Assembly: GCA_031267205.1 (NCBI GenBank)
Contig: JAIRZN010000121.1
Location: 1 to 18,285, forward strand
Direction of reading: 5' to 3'
DNA from: Tannerellaceae bacterium
GTDB lineage: Bacteria; Bacteroidota; Bacteroidia; Bacteroidales; Tannerellaceae
Length of the DNA: 18,285 nt
Part shown: positions 7,813-15,808 of the stretch, piece by piece
How positions within the stretch are numbered: position 1 is the stretch's first letter
Layout of the letters: the number at the start of each line of letters is the position of its first letter
Notes under the pieces: model-generated
Seen by the model: the letters and a program-made list of their open reading frames with translations, nothing else
What the model was told of the DNA's origin: nothing
The model's database searches: none
Program-made: the position numbers and the translations under genes

Positions 7813-7881
7813 CCTGCGGCAGGGAAAAGTGTTAATACGAAAGCCTGCCGACGCTTGCGGGGGGGAATAATTTTTCAGCGA

Positions 7882-7934
7882 TCGGCTCTTGAGATTATAT
7901 ATCCGAGCGAATAATATGATTTTTCAGGAGCCGA
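7882..7934. promoter_or_regulatory. inverted repeat around the ribokinase-operon promoter, possible operator
   Basis: TCGGCTCTTGA at 7882-7892 and TCAGGAGCCGA at 7924-7934 are reverse complements with one mismatch, separated by 31 bp. The right arm ends 7 bp before the candidate -7 box (7942-7949) and abuts the candidate -33 region, so a protein bound here would touch the promoter. Arm centres are 42 bp apart, about four helical turns. No binding protein is known to me. Confidence 0.45.
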
Positions 7935-7949
7935 CGGCGACTACTTTTG
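7920..7949 (+). promoter_or_regulatory. candidate promoter of the ribose-type operon
   Basis: TACTTTTG at 7942-7949 is a perfect match to the Bacteroidetes -7 consensus TAnnTTTG. A T-run at 7920-7924 (TTTTTC), 17-18 bp upstream, is a poor -33 element. The predicted start near 7955 gives a short leader before the ATG at 7982. No other equally good box is visible in front of later genes, so it probably drives the whole run to 17890. Confidence 0.5.
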
Positions 7950-7981
7950 CCCGTACTAAAGCAGATGGATGAACCGCAGCA

Positions 7982-8911
7982 ATGGATAACACACTTAACC
8001 CCGCGAAGAAAAGAATCGTAGTCGTCGGCAGTTCCAATACAGACATGGTTGTCAAGGCCAAGAGGCTGCCCGTACCAGGAGAAACAATACTGGGCGGGAC
8101 GTTCCTCATGAGCCCCGGCGGCAAAGGCGCTAACCAGTCGATCTCGATAGCTCGGCTTGGAGCCGACGTAGTTTTCGTGTCCAAGATCGGGAACGACCTG
8201 TTCGGCATGCAGGCGCGCGAGATATATAAGTCGGAGATGATAGATACGCGCTTTGTGTTCACCGACGAGAAGAACCCGTCGGGCGTGGCGTTGATTTCGA
8301 TAGACACGTTCGGCGAGAACTGCATCATAGTAGCCGCCGGCGCGAACATGTCGCTGACGGTGCAGGATATAGACAAGGCGTACAAGTCGATACAGGAGGC
8401 CGACATGGTGCTGCTTCAGTTAGAGATACCGCTGGATACGGTGGAGCACGTCGTGGATATGGCCTACGACCTGCGCAAGCGCGTCATCCTCAACCCCGCT
8501 CCCGCCGCCCACCTGAGCGAGAAGCTGATGAAGAAGCTGTACGCCATACTCCCGAACCGCATAGAGGCGGAGATGCTTACGGGCATAAAAGTAACCGACC
8601 GGGAGAGCGCGCGCAAGGCGGCCGGGATAATCAGGGGCAAGGGCGTCGATAACGTCGTCATCACGCTCGGCAAGGAAGGCGCCTATGTCGACGGCATGGG
8701 CTGCGGCGCGCTGCTGCCCGGCAAGGAAGTCGAGACGGCCGATACGACAGGCGCCGGCGACGTTTTCTGCGGCGCGTTCAGCGTCTACATGTCCGAAGGT
8801 CGCACGCTGACCGAGTCCGTCGCCTTCGCCAACGCCGCCGCCTCGGTAGCGGTGACGCGGATAGGCGCTCAAAGTTCGATACCCTACCGCTATGAGATTG
8901 ATATGAATTAG
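7982..8911 (+). CDS. ribokinase, PfkB family (first of two)
   Basis: A 309-aa cytoplasmic sugar kinase, about the length of E. coli RbsK, expected to convert D-ribose and ATP to ribose-5-phosphate. Visible motifs: substrate-binding VVVGSSNTD (Asp21), the first PfkB signature region with GGKGANQ (46-52) as in true ribokinases, LNPAP (170-174), PNRIEAE (191-197) and the second signature DTTGAGDVFCGAF, with catalytic Asp260 and the anion hole. The start ATG at 7982 gives an 11-residue lead before the first strand; nearby upstream ATGs (7965, 7969) are out of frame. There is no strong Shine-Dalgarno, as is normal in this phylum. It is the first gene of the operon, 24 bp before the transporter. 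The second ribokinase in the operon is clearly divergent, so the two may differ in substrate or be specialised copies. A related pentose or ketose kinase is the main alternative. Confidence 0.88.
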   Translation: MDNTLNPAKKRIVVVGSSNTDMVVKAKRLPVPGETILGGTFLMSPGGKGANQSISIARLGADVVFVSKIGNDLFGMQAREIYKSEMIDTRFVFTDEKNPSGVALISIDTFGENCIIVAAGANMSLTVQDIDKAYKSIQEADMVLLQLEIPLDTVEHVVDMAYDLRKRVILNPAPAAHLSEKLMKKLYAILPNRIEAEMLTGIKVTDRESARKAAGIIRGKGVDNVVITLGKEGAYVDGMGCGALLPGKEVETADTTGAGDVFCGAFSVYMSEGRTLTESVAFANAAASVAVTRIGAQSSIPYRYEIDMN

Positions 8912-8935
8912 TTTTAACCCATTAATAAAATTACC

Positions 8936-9943
8936 ATGTTTATTGTAGAGAATTATCCGGTGGCGATCCTGCTGTGCGTCGTTACGATGCTATGCTGGGG
9001 GTCGTGGGGCAACACGCAGAAGCTGGTTGCCAAGAGTTGGAGATACGAGCTGTTTTATTGGGACTATGTGATCGGGATAGTCGTCACGGCCCTGGCGCTC
9101 GGATTCACGCTGGGCAGCATAGGCGAAGGCGGCCGCAGCTTCGTCGCCGACCTGTCGCAGGTCGAAGCATCGAACTTCTGGAGCGCGTTTGCAGGAGGCG
9201 TGATATTTAACGCCGCCAATATCCTGTTGTCGGCGGCGGTAGCGCTGGCAGGCATGTCGGTCGCCTTCCCCGTAGGGGTAGGATTAGCGCTGGCGATAGG
9301 CGTCTTCGTCAACTACTTTGCAACGCCAAAGGGCGACCCGCTGTTCCTCTTCTCAGGCGTGGCGCTTGTGGTCGTAGCCGTCGTGGTCAACGGCATAGCG
9401 TCGGGCAGGATGAGCAGCGCAGGCGGCGGCAACAAGTCGTCGAGGCGCGGACTGATGCTATCGGTGGCCGCCGGCATACTGATGTCGCTGTTCTATCGTT
9501 TTGTAGCGGCGGCGATGGACTTAGACAACTTTGTATCGCCCGTGCCCGGCATGGCGACGCCCTACTCGGCGTTCTTCATCTTCTCGCTTGGCGTATTGGC
9601 GAGCAATTTCATCTTCAACACTATCGTGATGAAGAAGCCGTTCACGGGCGAGCCTGTCGCCTACGGCAAATACTTCGCCGGCAGTATCAGGACCCATTCG
9701 GTAGGCATACTCGGCGGCGTCATCTGGGGATTAGGTACGCTGTTCAGCTATATAGCGGCGGGCAAGGCCGGCGCGGCCATCTCGTATGCACTGGGGCAAG
9801 GCGCGCCTATGATTGCCGCGTTGTGGGGGATATTTATCTGGAAGGAGTTCAAGGACGGGCCGAAGTCGAATAATATACTCCTTACGCTGATGATCATCTT
9901 CTTCCTCGCAGGTCTCGGCACGATTGTGTATGCAGGACTATAA
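8936..9943 (+). CDS. GRP/RhaT-type sugar transporter (drug/metabolite transporter superfamily), likely ribose uptake
   Basis: A 335-aa inner-membrane protein with about ten hydrophobic segments. The first (VAILLCVVTMLCWGSWGNTQK) carries the WGSWGNTQK motif that I associate with the glucose/ribose porter (GRP) and RhaT-like families. A hydrophilic, Gly/Ser/Arg-rich loop at about 160-175 (SGRMSSAGGGNKSSRRG) splits the two halves. The C-terminal half has further glycine-rich helices, ending in LAGLGTIVYAGL. Position between two ribokinase genes makes a free pentose, most simply ribose, the likely substrate. This matches the transporter of the B. thetaiotaomicron ribose utilization system in role (rusT-like). 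It follows the first kinase by 24 bp. The second kinase starts 13 bp after its stop, or overlaps it if the upstream start is used. Substrate specificity cannot be read from the sequence. Confidence 0.82.
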   Translation: MFIVENYPVAILLCVVTMLCWGSWGNTQKLVAKSWRYELFYWDYVIGIVVTALALGFTLGSIGEGGRSFVADLSQVEASNFWSAFAGGVIFNAANILLSAAVALAGMSVAFPVGVGLALAIGVFVNYFATPKGDPLFLFSGVALVVVAVVVNGIASGRMSSAGGGNKSSRRGLMLSVAAGILMSLFYRFVAAAMDLDNFVSPVPGMATPYSAFFIFSLGVLASNFIFNTIVMKKPFTGEPVAYGKYFAGSIRTHSVGILGGVIWGLGTLFSYIAAGKAGAAISYALGQGAPMIAALWGIFIWKEFKDGPKSNNILLTLMIIFFLAGLGTIVYAGL

Positions 9944-9956
9944 GCTTTTCGAAGTC

Positions 9957-10904
9957 ATGGAAGACAAAGGAAGCAGCATAGTCGTAGTAGGGAGTTCGAA
10001 CGTAGACCTGATAGCCCGCGTGTCACACCTGCCGTCGCCCGGCGAGACCGTCGGCGAGGCTGTTTACACGACAGCCTACGGCGGCAAGGGCGCCAACCAG
10101 GCCATCGCCGCAGCGCGCACCGGAGGCGAAGTCACGTTCGTCTCCAACCTCGGAGAAGACGCCTACGGCAGGCATCTCCTCCCCTATTTCCGCGACAACG
10201 GTCTCGCGACGGATCACATATACCTCGAAAAGGGGCATCCGACAGGCGTAGCGTTCATCCTTGTCGCCGACAGCGGCGAGAACTGCATATCGGTAGCCCC
10301 CGGAGCGAACTGGCTCCTGAAGGGCGAGAAGCTTGAGCAAGTATTCAGCCTCGTCGAGCAGTCGCGCATAATCTTGCTCCAGTTCGAGATACCGTATCAG
10401 TCGGTAGTGCAGTTAATAGAGCATGCCGCCGCCTCAGGCGTCAAGGTAGCCCTTAACCCAGCACCCGCGCGCAAGATCGGCAGCGACGTACTGAGCAAGG
10501 TCGACATACTGATACTGAACGAGACGGAAGCCGAAGCCATCACCGGCCTTAAGTTCTCCGGCGACACGCCGCTGTCGATAGCCGGCGAGCTGTTCCGCAA
10601 GGGGCCCGGCACGGTTATACTGACGATGGGGCATAACGGCGTCTTCGTCTATACGGCCGATATACGTGCGCACCTGCCGGCGCATCAAGTGCCGGTCGTA
10701 GATACGACGGCAGCCGGGGATACGTTCTGCGGCGCCTTTGTCACGCACCTGGCCCGCACGGGCGATGTCAGCGAGGCCGCGAGGTATGCAAATGCAGCCG
10801 CCGCGCTGTCGGTCACTACGCTCGGCGCACAACCCTCGATACCCCGCCACGCGGATATAGAGGCCTTCCTCAGGGAGGAGCCGGCAGTGGATGTTAGTAA
10901 CTAA
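9957..10904 (+). CDS. ribokinase, PfkB family (second of two)
   Basis: A 315-aa PfkB sugar kinase from this start. Motifs: VVVGSSNVD near the N-terminus, GGKGANQA (42-49), ALNPAPAR, ILNETEAE and the second signature DTTAAGDTFCGAF with catalytic Asp255. The DTTAAGDTF form is the classic ribokinase one, whereas the first kinase has DTTGAGDVF. Start choice is uncertain: ATG 9957 places seven residues before the first strand. ATG 9930 would add nine residues and overlap the transporter gene by 14 bp. It ends 23 bp before the SusC start. Two ribokinases in one operon is the arrangement seen in the rus locus of B. thetaiotaomicron. One copy may serve a different furanose-derived sugar. Confidence 0.86.
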   Translation: MEDKGSSIVVVGSSNVDLIARVSHLPSPGETVGEAVYTTAYGGKGANQAIAAARTGGEVTFVSNLGEDAYGRHLLPYFRDNGLATDHIYLEKGHPTGVAFILVADSGENCISVAPGANWLLKGEKLEQVFSLVEQSRIILLQFEIPYQSVVQLIEHAAASGVKVALNPAPARKIGSDVLSKVDILILNETEAEAITGLKFSGDTPLSIAGELFRKGPGTVILTMGHNGVFVYTADIRAHLPAHQVPVVDTTAAGDTFCGAFVTHLARTGDVSEAARYANAAAALSVTTLGAQPSIPRHADIEAFLREEPAVDVSN

Positions 10905-10927
10905 ATCAACAATCAATTTTTAATCAT

Positions 10928-13900
10928 ATGAAATCACAATTCATTCTAATCTTATGTTTCTTGCTGAGCGCATTCGTTCCGGTGACGGCCCAGCAGGGAG
11001 GAACCGTCAAGGGAACTGTTATCGACGAGGGCGGCTTTCCCGTTTCGGAAGCTACCGTCGTTGTAAAAGGCTCCCAAACCGGTACGATCACCGACGCCGA
11101 CGGCAAGTTTGAAATCACGGCCCGAAGCAGCGACATACTCGTCGTCTCGTTCCTCGGATACCTTTCGCAAGAGATAGGCGTAGGCTCGCAGCGGACAATC
11201 GGCGTCGTGCTTAAGGAAAACAGCCTGGCTCTTGAGGCCGTAGTCGTTATGGGCTATGGCGTCCAGCAGAAAAAGCTGATAACAGGATCTACCGTACAGG
11301 TATCCGGCAAGGATATTGAGCGGCTCAACTATGTCGACGTCCTTGCCTCGCTGCAAAACCAATCCCCAGGCGTCAATATCACGCCAAACTCCGGCCTGCC
11401 CGGCGAAGGATACAAGGTAAATATCCGCGGCTTGGGCACGACGGGAAACGCTACGCCCCTGTACGTAATCGACGGAGTAGCGGGCGGCGATATCCAGAGC
11501 CTGAACCAGTCCGACATCGAGTCGATAGACATACTCAAGGATGCGGCGTCTACGGCTATCTACGGGGCGCGCGCCGCTAACGGCGTCATCCTCGTCACCA
11601 CCAAGCAAGGCAAAGCCGGAAAGCCGAAGATCTCTTACGACACCTACTACGGCATACAGAATGTCTATAAGACGCTCGCCCCGCTGACCGCCAAAGAGTA
11701 CATTGCAATACAGAACGAAGTCAACTTCAACGAAGGAACGCCGGCGTTCGACTATGCCACGCGCCTGCCCGTAATCTACGGCAAGATACAGGACGGCTCA
11801 TTCAACGGCACGAATTGGATGGAGGAAATACGCAACCCTGACGCCCTCGTATACAGCCATGCCTTGAATATAACCGGAGGCACGGAGGCGAGCACGTACT
11901 CGCTGGGCTTCTCGTATATCTCGCAGGACGGTATACTCGGCAAACCGGCTAATCCCAACTTCGAGCGCTATACGGCCCGCGTAAACTCCGACTACGTCCT
12001 GCTCAGGGCGAGCGACTTTGACGCCGTGAAGGTGGGCGAGAACTTTACGTACACGGGCCGCTTCAAGAACGGCATCGGTATCGACGACATCTACTGGAAC
12101 GACATACGCAATATGCTCACCACATCGCCCCTTATGCCCGCCTATAACAGCGCCGGAGGCTTCTACGACCAGTCCAATAAGCTCGAAGACCGCTGGGACA
12201 TCGAAGGCACGACCTCCAACCCCGTCGCCGGCATGGTTTATTCGCGTGGTATGAACAAGGAGAAGAACTACTCGATGCAAGCCAACGTTTATGTAGAGAT
12301 ACAGCCGGTGAAGAACCTCAAGTTCAGAAGCAGCTATGGCTATAAGAAGGAAGACGGCACGTACAGGCAGTATACGCCGACGTATCAACTCTCGTCCACC
12401 AATGTAAGGGCGAACGACGAAGTAGGCCAGTCACAATGGAACGGCTCTTCATGGACGCTTGACAACACCCTGTCGTATATCTTCAAGCTGAAGAACGAAC
12501 ATAACTTCGACCTTATGCTCGGCCAGTCCTTAGAACGTAGCGGAAGCGGCGAATCGGTCGGCGCATCGAACGCCAACAGCCTCTTCCCCGGCGCGTTCAA
12601 CTATGCATACATAGACAATACTACAAACACGGTCGGCAATATGAAGGGCGTAAGCGGTTCGCCTTGGGATGAGGGAGCGTTGGCGTCGTTCTTCGGAAGG
12701 GTCAACTATAACCTGAGGGAGACCTATATGGCGTCCTTTATACTAAGAGCCGACGGATCGTCGAACTTCGCGAGAGGCAACCGCTGGGGTTACTTCCCGT
12801 CCGTCTCGGCAGGCTGGGTGATGACTAACGAGAGCTTCATGGCTCCTGCAAAGGAGGTCGTAGACTTCCTCAAACTGAGAGCAAGCTGGGGGCAGAACGG
12901 CAATTGCAATATCGGAGCCTTCCAGTATTCTTCGCAAATAGACCTCTACGCTCCTTACGGCTTCGGCCTGGATAAGGATCAGAACTATGTCGGGGCTTAC
13001 CTCAAACAGATAGCCAATGCGGGCATCAAGTGGGAAACGTCCGACCAGATAGACATAGGCTTGGACGCAAGGCTGCTGGATTCAAGGCTGGGCATCACCT
13101 TCGACTGGTATCGCAAGATGACGGGCAACTGGTTGGTGCAGGCTCCCGGCCTTGATATATGGGGCACAGACCCTCCGATGAAGAACGGCGGCGATGTGAA
13201 GAACCAAGGCGTTGAAGTCGCCCTGACATGGAACGACCGCGTGCAGGATTTCAATTATGAGCTGCAACTGAACGTCACCCGCAACCGAAACGAAGTACTA
13301 TCCATAGACAACGACGAAGGCATCATAAACGGCCCTGCGAATGTACTGATAGACGGAACTCCCGAAATATTCCGCGCCCAGGAAGGCTATCCTATCGGAT
13401 ACTTCTGGGGATACAAGACGGCCGGTATATTCCAGAATGCCGAACAGTTAGCCGCTACGGCTGTGAAACTGAATAACGCGAAGGTCGGCGACGTTATCTT
13501 TGTCGACTACGACGGCAACGGCGTCATAGACCTGCGTGACAAAACGATGATCGGCAACCCGCATCCTAAAGTAACCCTCGGATTCAATGCAAACTTTTCG
13601 TACAAAGGCATCGACCTCTCAATCGCCACCTACGGCTCGTTCGGGCAACAGGTAGCCCGCTCCATACGCGCCTTCAATACGCAGGAGATATTCCAGCGCT
13701 GGCACGGCGAAGGTACGTCCAACCAGTATCCGCGGCTTACCACCATCAACAATCCCAACTGGAACTACTTCTCCGACATACATATCGAAGACGCCGATTA
13801 CCTGAAGATACAGAATGTCTCCTTAGGATACGACTTCAAACGTATATTCCCGAACATACCGCTTGGGCAGGCAAGGATATACATAACCGCGCAAAACCTC

Positions 13901-14035
13901 TTCACGTTCACTTCATACTCCGGTATGGATCCCGAAATAGGTTATTCGGCGGGCGAATCATGGGGTAAGGGTGTCGACCTGGGTTATTATCCCGCAGCAA
14001 GGGTATATATGATAGGCGCTAATCTTAAATTTTAA
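10928..14035 (+). CDS. SusC/RagA-family TonB-dependent outer-membrane transporter (RusC-like)
   Basis: A 1035-aa importer, normal length for SusC. A signal peptide (residues 1-21, cleaved near VTAQ) is followed by a carboxypeptidase-regulatory-like domain at about 26-105 (VKGTVIDEGGFPVSEATVVV, DADGKFEI, VSFLGYLSQEI). The SusC signature EAVVVMGYG and a plug domain come next (SGKDIERLNYVDVLASLQNQ, then VNIRGLGTTGNATPLYVIDG and DIESIDILKDAASTAIYGARAANGVILVTTK). A long beta-barrel ends in an aromatic/hydrophobic strand (VYMIGANLKF). No STN signalling domain is present, so it should not talk to an anti-sigma factor directly. It works as the barrel under the SusD lid encoded 12 bp downstream, importing oligosaccharide or nucleoside-type ligands with TonB energy. 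It lies 23 bp after the second kinase with no separate promoter visible, so it is co-transcribed with cytoplasmic catabolic genes. Confidence 0.95.
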   Translation: MKSQFILILCFLLSAFVPVTAQQGGTVKGTVIDEGGFPVSEATVVVKGSQTGTITDADGKFEITARSSDILVVSFLGYLSQEIGVGSQRTIGVVLKENSLALEAVVVMGYGVQQKKLITGSTVQVSGKDIERLNYVDVLASLQNQSPGVNITPNSGLPGEGYKVNIRGLGTTGNATPLYVIDGVAGGDIQSLNQSDIESIDILKDAASTAIYGARAANGVILVTTKQGKAGKPKISYDTYYGIQNVYKTLAPLTAKEYIAIQNEVNFNEGTPAFDYATRLPVIYGKIQDGSFNGTNWMEEIRNPDALVYSHALNITGGTEASTYSLGFSYISQDGILGKPANPNFERYTARVNSDYVLLRASDFDAVKVGENFTYTGRFKNGIGIDDIYWNDIRNMLTTSPLMPAYNSAGGFYDQSNKLEDRWDIEGTTSNPVAGMVYSRGMNKEKNYSMQANVYVEIQPVKNLKFRSSYGYKKEDGTYRQYTPTYQLSSTNVRANDEVGQSQWNGSSWTLDNTLSYIFKLKNEHNFDLMLGQSLERSGSGESVGASNANSLFPGAFNYAYIDNTTNTVGNMKGVSGSPWDEGALASFFGRVNYNLRETYMASFILRADGSSNFARGNRWGYFPSVSAGWVMTNESFMAPAKEVVDFLKLRASWGQNGNCNIGAFQYSSQIDLYAPYGFGLDKDQNYVGAYLKQIANAGIKWETSDQIDIGLDARLLDSRLGITFDWYRKMTGNWLVQAPGLDIWGTDPPMKNGGDVKNQGVEVALTWNDRVQDFNYELQLNVTRNRNEVLSIDNDEGIINGPANVLIDGTPEIFRAQEGYPIGYFWGYKTAGIFQNAEQLAATAVKLNNAKVGDVIFVDYDGNGVIDLRDKTMIGNPHPKVTLGFNANFSYKGIDLSIATYGSFGQQVARSIRAFNTQEIFQRWHGEGTSNQYPRLTTINNPNWNYFSDIHIEDADYLKIQNVSLGYDFKRIFPNIPLGQARIYITAQNLFTFTSYSGMDPEIGYSAGESWGKGVDLGYYPAARVYMIGANLKF

Positions 14036-14047
14036 ATCTAAAGGAAT

Positions 14048-15778
14048 ATGAAACGGATAATATATTTTATATCGGCGCTGGCTATTATATCTTTGGCCGG
14101 TTGCGATGATTTCCTCGATACAACGAATTATAAAGAGAAGGATTTGACTAACTTCCCGCAAACAACGGACGACGCCAACCAGATGCTCACCGGAGTATAC
14201 GCGTCGATGAATGTCGATGTCAAATCGGGATTTTATCTCGCAGAGCTGGCCTCCGACGACCGCTTCGGCGGCGGTGGCCAGGACGATAAACAGATGCACG
14301 CCATCGACAGGCTTATGAACGTAGGAGCGGATATGTGCGGCGACTTGTGGTGGGCGCGTTACAAGGGTATAGAAAGGGCTAACTTGCTGCTCGAAAACAT
14401 CGACCGCGTAACGGGCTGGAAAAATGACCGCGATAAAGCCCGTGTCATAGGCGAAACGCTTTTCCTTCGCGCCTTGTTCTACTTTGAACTGGCCGAAGTA
14501 TACGGCGAAGCGCCGCTCATGTTGACTACCGAAGCGCTTAACTTGCCTAAATCGCCTGCCGATGACCTGTTCGCACAAATCACAGCCGACCTGAAACAGG
14601 CGATAGAAACGTTGGACGCCACCAGGTACAACCCCGAACAGGCCGGACATGCCTCCAAATGGTCGGCTGAGGCTTTGATGGCGCGCGTGTTCCTGTTCTA
14701 CACCGGATACTACAACAAAGAGGCCCTCCCCCTGGCCGGAGGAAGCGGCGTGACAAAGGCCCAGGTCGTAGCCTGGCTCGAAGACTGTATCGCAAACAGC
14801 GGACATCAGTTGATAACGGATAGCTCCAACCCCGGTCACGGCTTCTTTAATCTATGGCCTTATTCAAACGAATATACCGCCCTCGACTATCAATGGGCGC
14901 AGGAGAATAGTTTGAAATGGGCCGGCGACGGTAACAGCGAAACCGTCTTCGCCGTCAGGTACAATAACTTTACCGATTGGGATCATACGGGTTACTCCAA
15001 TATGCACGCCACACACTTCGGCCTGCGCACCCCGAACGGCAATGTGTCGACCTTCCCGTTCGGCGAAGGTTATGGCGCCGGTACGGTAAATCCACAGTTG
15101 ATAGATGCATGGAAAGCGTCCGAACCGGATGATATCCGCTTGGCGGGATCTGTCATTGATGTCGAAAACGACCTCCCTGAATTTCAGTGGGGCGCCGACC
15201 TCCAAATGGAAGAAAGCGGCTATTTCCAAAAGAAATACTTGGCTATAACGGCCTATGACCACAGCCGGGATGACGGTAACGGCGGCTTCCATTTCCTTAC
15301 GTCTTACTCGCACCTGATGTACAACACGCCCGAAGCTCCTATCGAACTCGCCAGTACGCAAGACCTGGTTTTGATTCGCTTTGCCGACGTCTTGCTGATG
15401 CATTCCGAATTGACTCAGACTGCGAACGGAATAAACCAGGTCCGAGAACGCGCAGGGCTGGCTCCTATCAATGCTTATACGCTCGACGCCTTGAAAAAAG
15501 AACGACGCTTTGAACTTGCCTTCGAGGGACTGCGCTGGTACGACCTTATGCGCTGGGGCGATGCCGCAGCCGCATTGGAAAAACAGGGACAGGCCATGGT
15601 TCGCAACATGGCAGGCGACCTCGTTCAAATGGCTTCCTACGGCGGAGGCTGGGCTGCGCGTTATAATGCTACCGGAGGCTTCTGGCCTATTCCTCAAACG
15701 CAAATCGCAAGATCGGGCGGGACGCTTACGCAAAATAAAGGCTGGGGCGTATCCGATGCCGATTATCTGGGCTGGTAA
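14048..15778 (+). CDS. SusD/RagB-family surface nutrient-binding lipoprotein (RusD-like)
   Basis: A 576-aa lipoprotein. The signal sequence ends in the lipobox LAGC (Cys19) followed by DDFLDT, typical of SusD proteins. The N-terminal region has the family pattern (NQMLTGVYASMN, then YKGIERANLLLENIDRV, followed by GETLFLRALFYFELAEVYGEAPL) that forms the TPR-like scaffold. The C-terminal part has the RagB/SusD signature LVLIRFADVLLMHSEL, INQVRERAGL, LKKERRFELAFEGLRWYDLMRWG and a final FWPIPQTQI. It caps the SusC barrel and binds the ligand at the cell surface. Aromatic stretches in the middle (HATHFGLRTPNG, FPFGEGYGAG) may shape the binding site, but the ligand cannot be deduced. The start follows the susC stop by 12 bp; the next gene starts 30 bp downstream. 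Confidence 0.95.
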   Translation: MKRIIYFISALAIISLAGCDDFLDTTNYKEKDLTNFPQTTDDANQMLTGVYASMNVDVKSGFYLAELASDDRFGGGGQDDKQMHAIDRLMNVGADMCGDLWWARYKGIERANLLLENIDRVTGWKNDRDKARVIGETLFLRALFYFELAEVYGEAPLMLTTEALNLPKSPADDLFAQITADLKQAIETLDATRYNPEQAGHASKWSAEALMARVFLFYTGYYNKEALPLAGGSGVTKAQVVAWLEDCIANSGHQLITDSSNPGHGFFNLWPYSNEYTALDYQWAQENSLKWAGDGNSETVFAVRYNNFTDWDHTGYSNMHATHFGLRTPNGNVSTFPFGEGYGAGTVNPQLIDAWKASEPDDIRLAGSVIDVENDLPEFQWGADLQMEESGYFQKKYLAITAYDHSRDDGNGGFHFLTSYSHLMYNTPEAPIELASTQDLVLIRFADVLLMHSELTQTANGINQVRERAGLAPINAYTLDALKKERRFELAFEGLRWYDLMRWGDAAAALEKQGQAMVRNMAGDLVQMASYGGGWAARYNATGGFWPIPQTQIARSGGTLTQNKGWGVSDADYLGW

Positions 15779-15808
15779 ATATCTATTCATTCTTATACTA
15801 AAAAGATC

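Larger units (their letters stand above)
7180..7878. repeat. tandem array, 41-bp period, 17 contiguous units
   Basis: Unit starts fall at 7180, 7221, 7262, 7303, 7344, 7385, 7426, 7467, 7508, 7549, 7590, 7631, 7672 (42 bp), 7714, 7755 (42 bp), 7797 and 7838. Each unit starts CGAAAGC or a variant, usually continues CTCCCGACGGGCG, then has a purine-rich GGGGA segment and an AATTTTT-type tract. Left units carry GCGAAGGAGGGGAGAATTTT; middle units carry GCGTTTCAGGGGATAAATTT. Units at 7467 and 7508 replace the core with CTCAAACGCTGCGTTT. Right units use CTTGCCGACGGGCG and become dimeric. Point changes are plentiful but length is almost invariant. Because 41 is not a multiple of 3, no constant peptide is encoded. 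With the palindrome it fills most of the intergenic region between the divergent genes. Confidence 0.95.

Noticed and set aside
7180..7878. CRISPR array
   Set aside because: The whole 41-bp unit repeats and drifts. There is no alternation of constant repeat and unique spacer, and no cas genes are nearby.
13958..15790. Two minus-strand frames (293 and 308 codons) opposite susD
   Set aside because: Both overlap a certain SusD gene, and their translations show no family signature.
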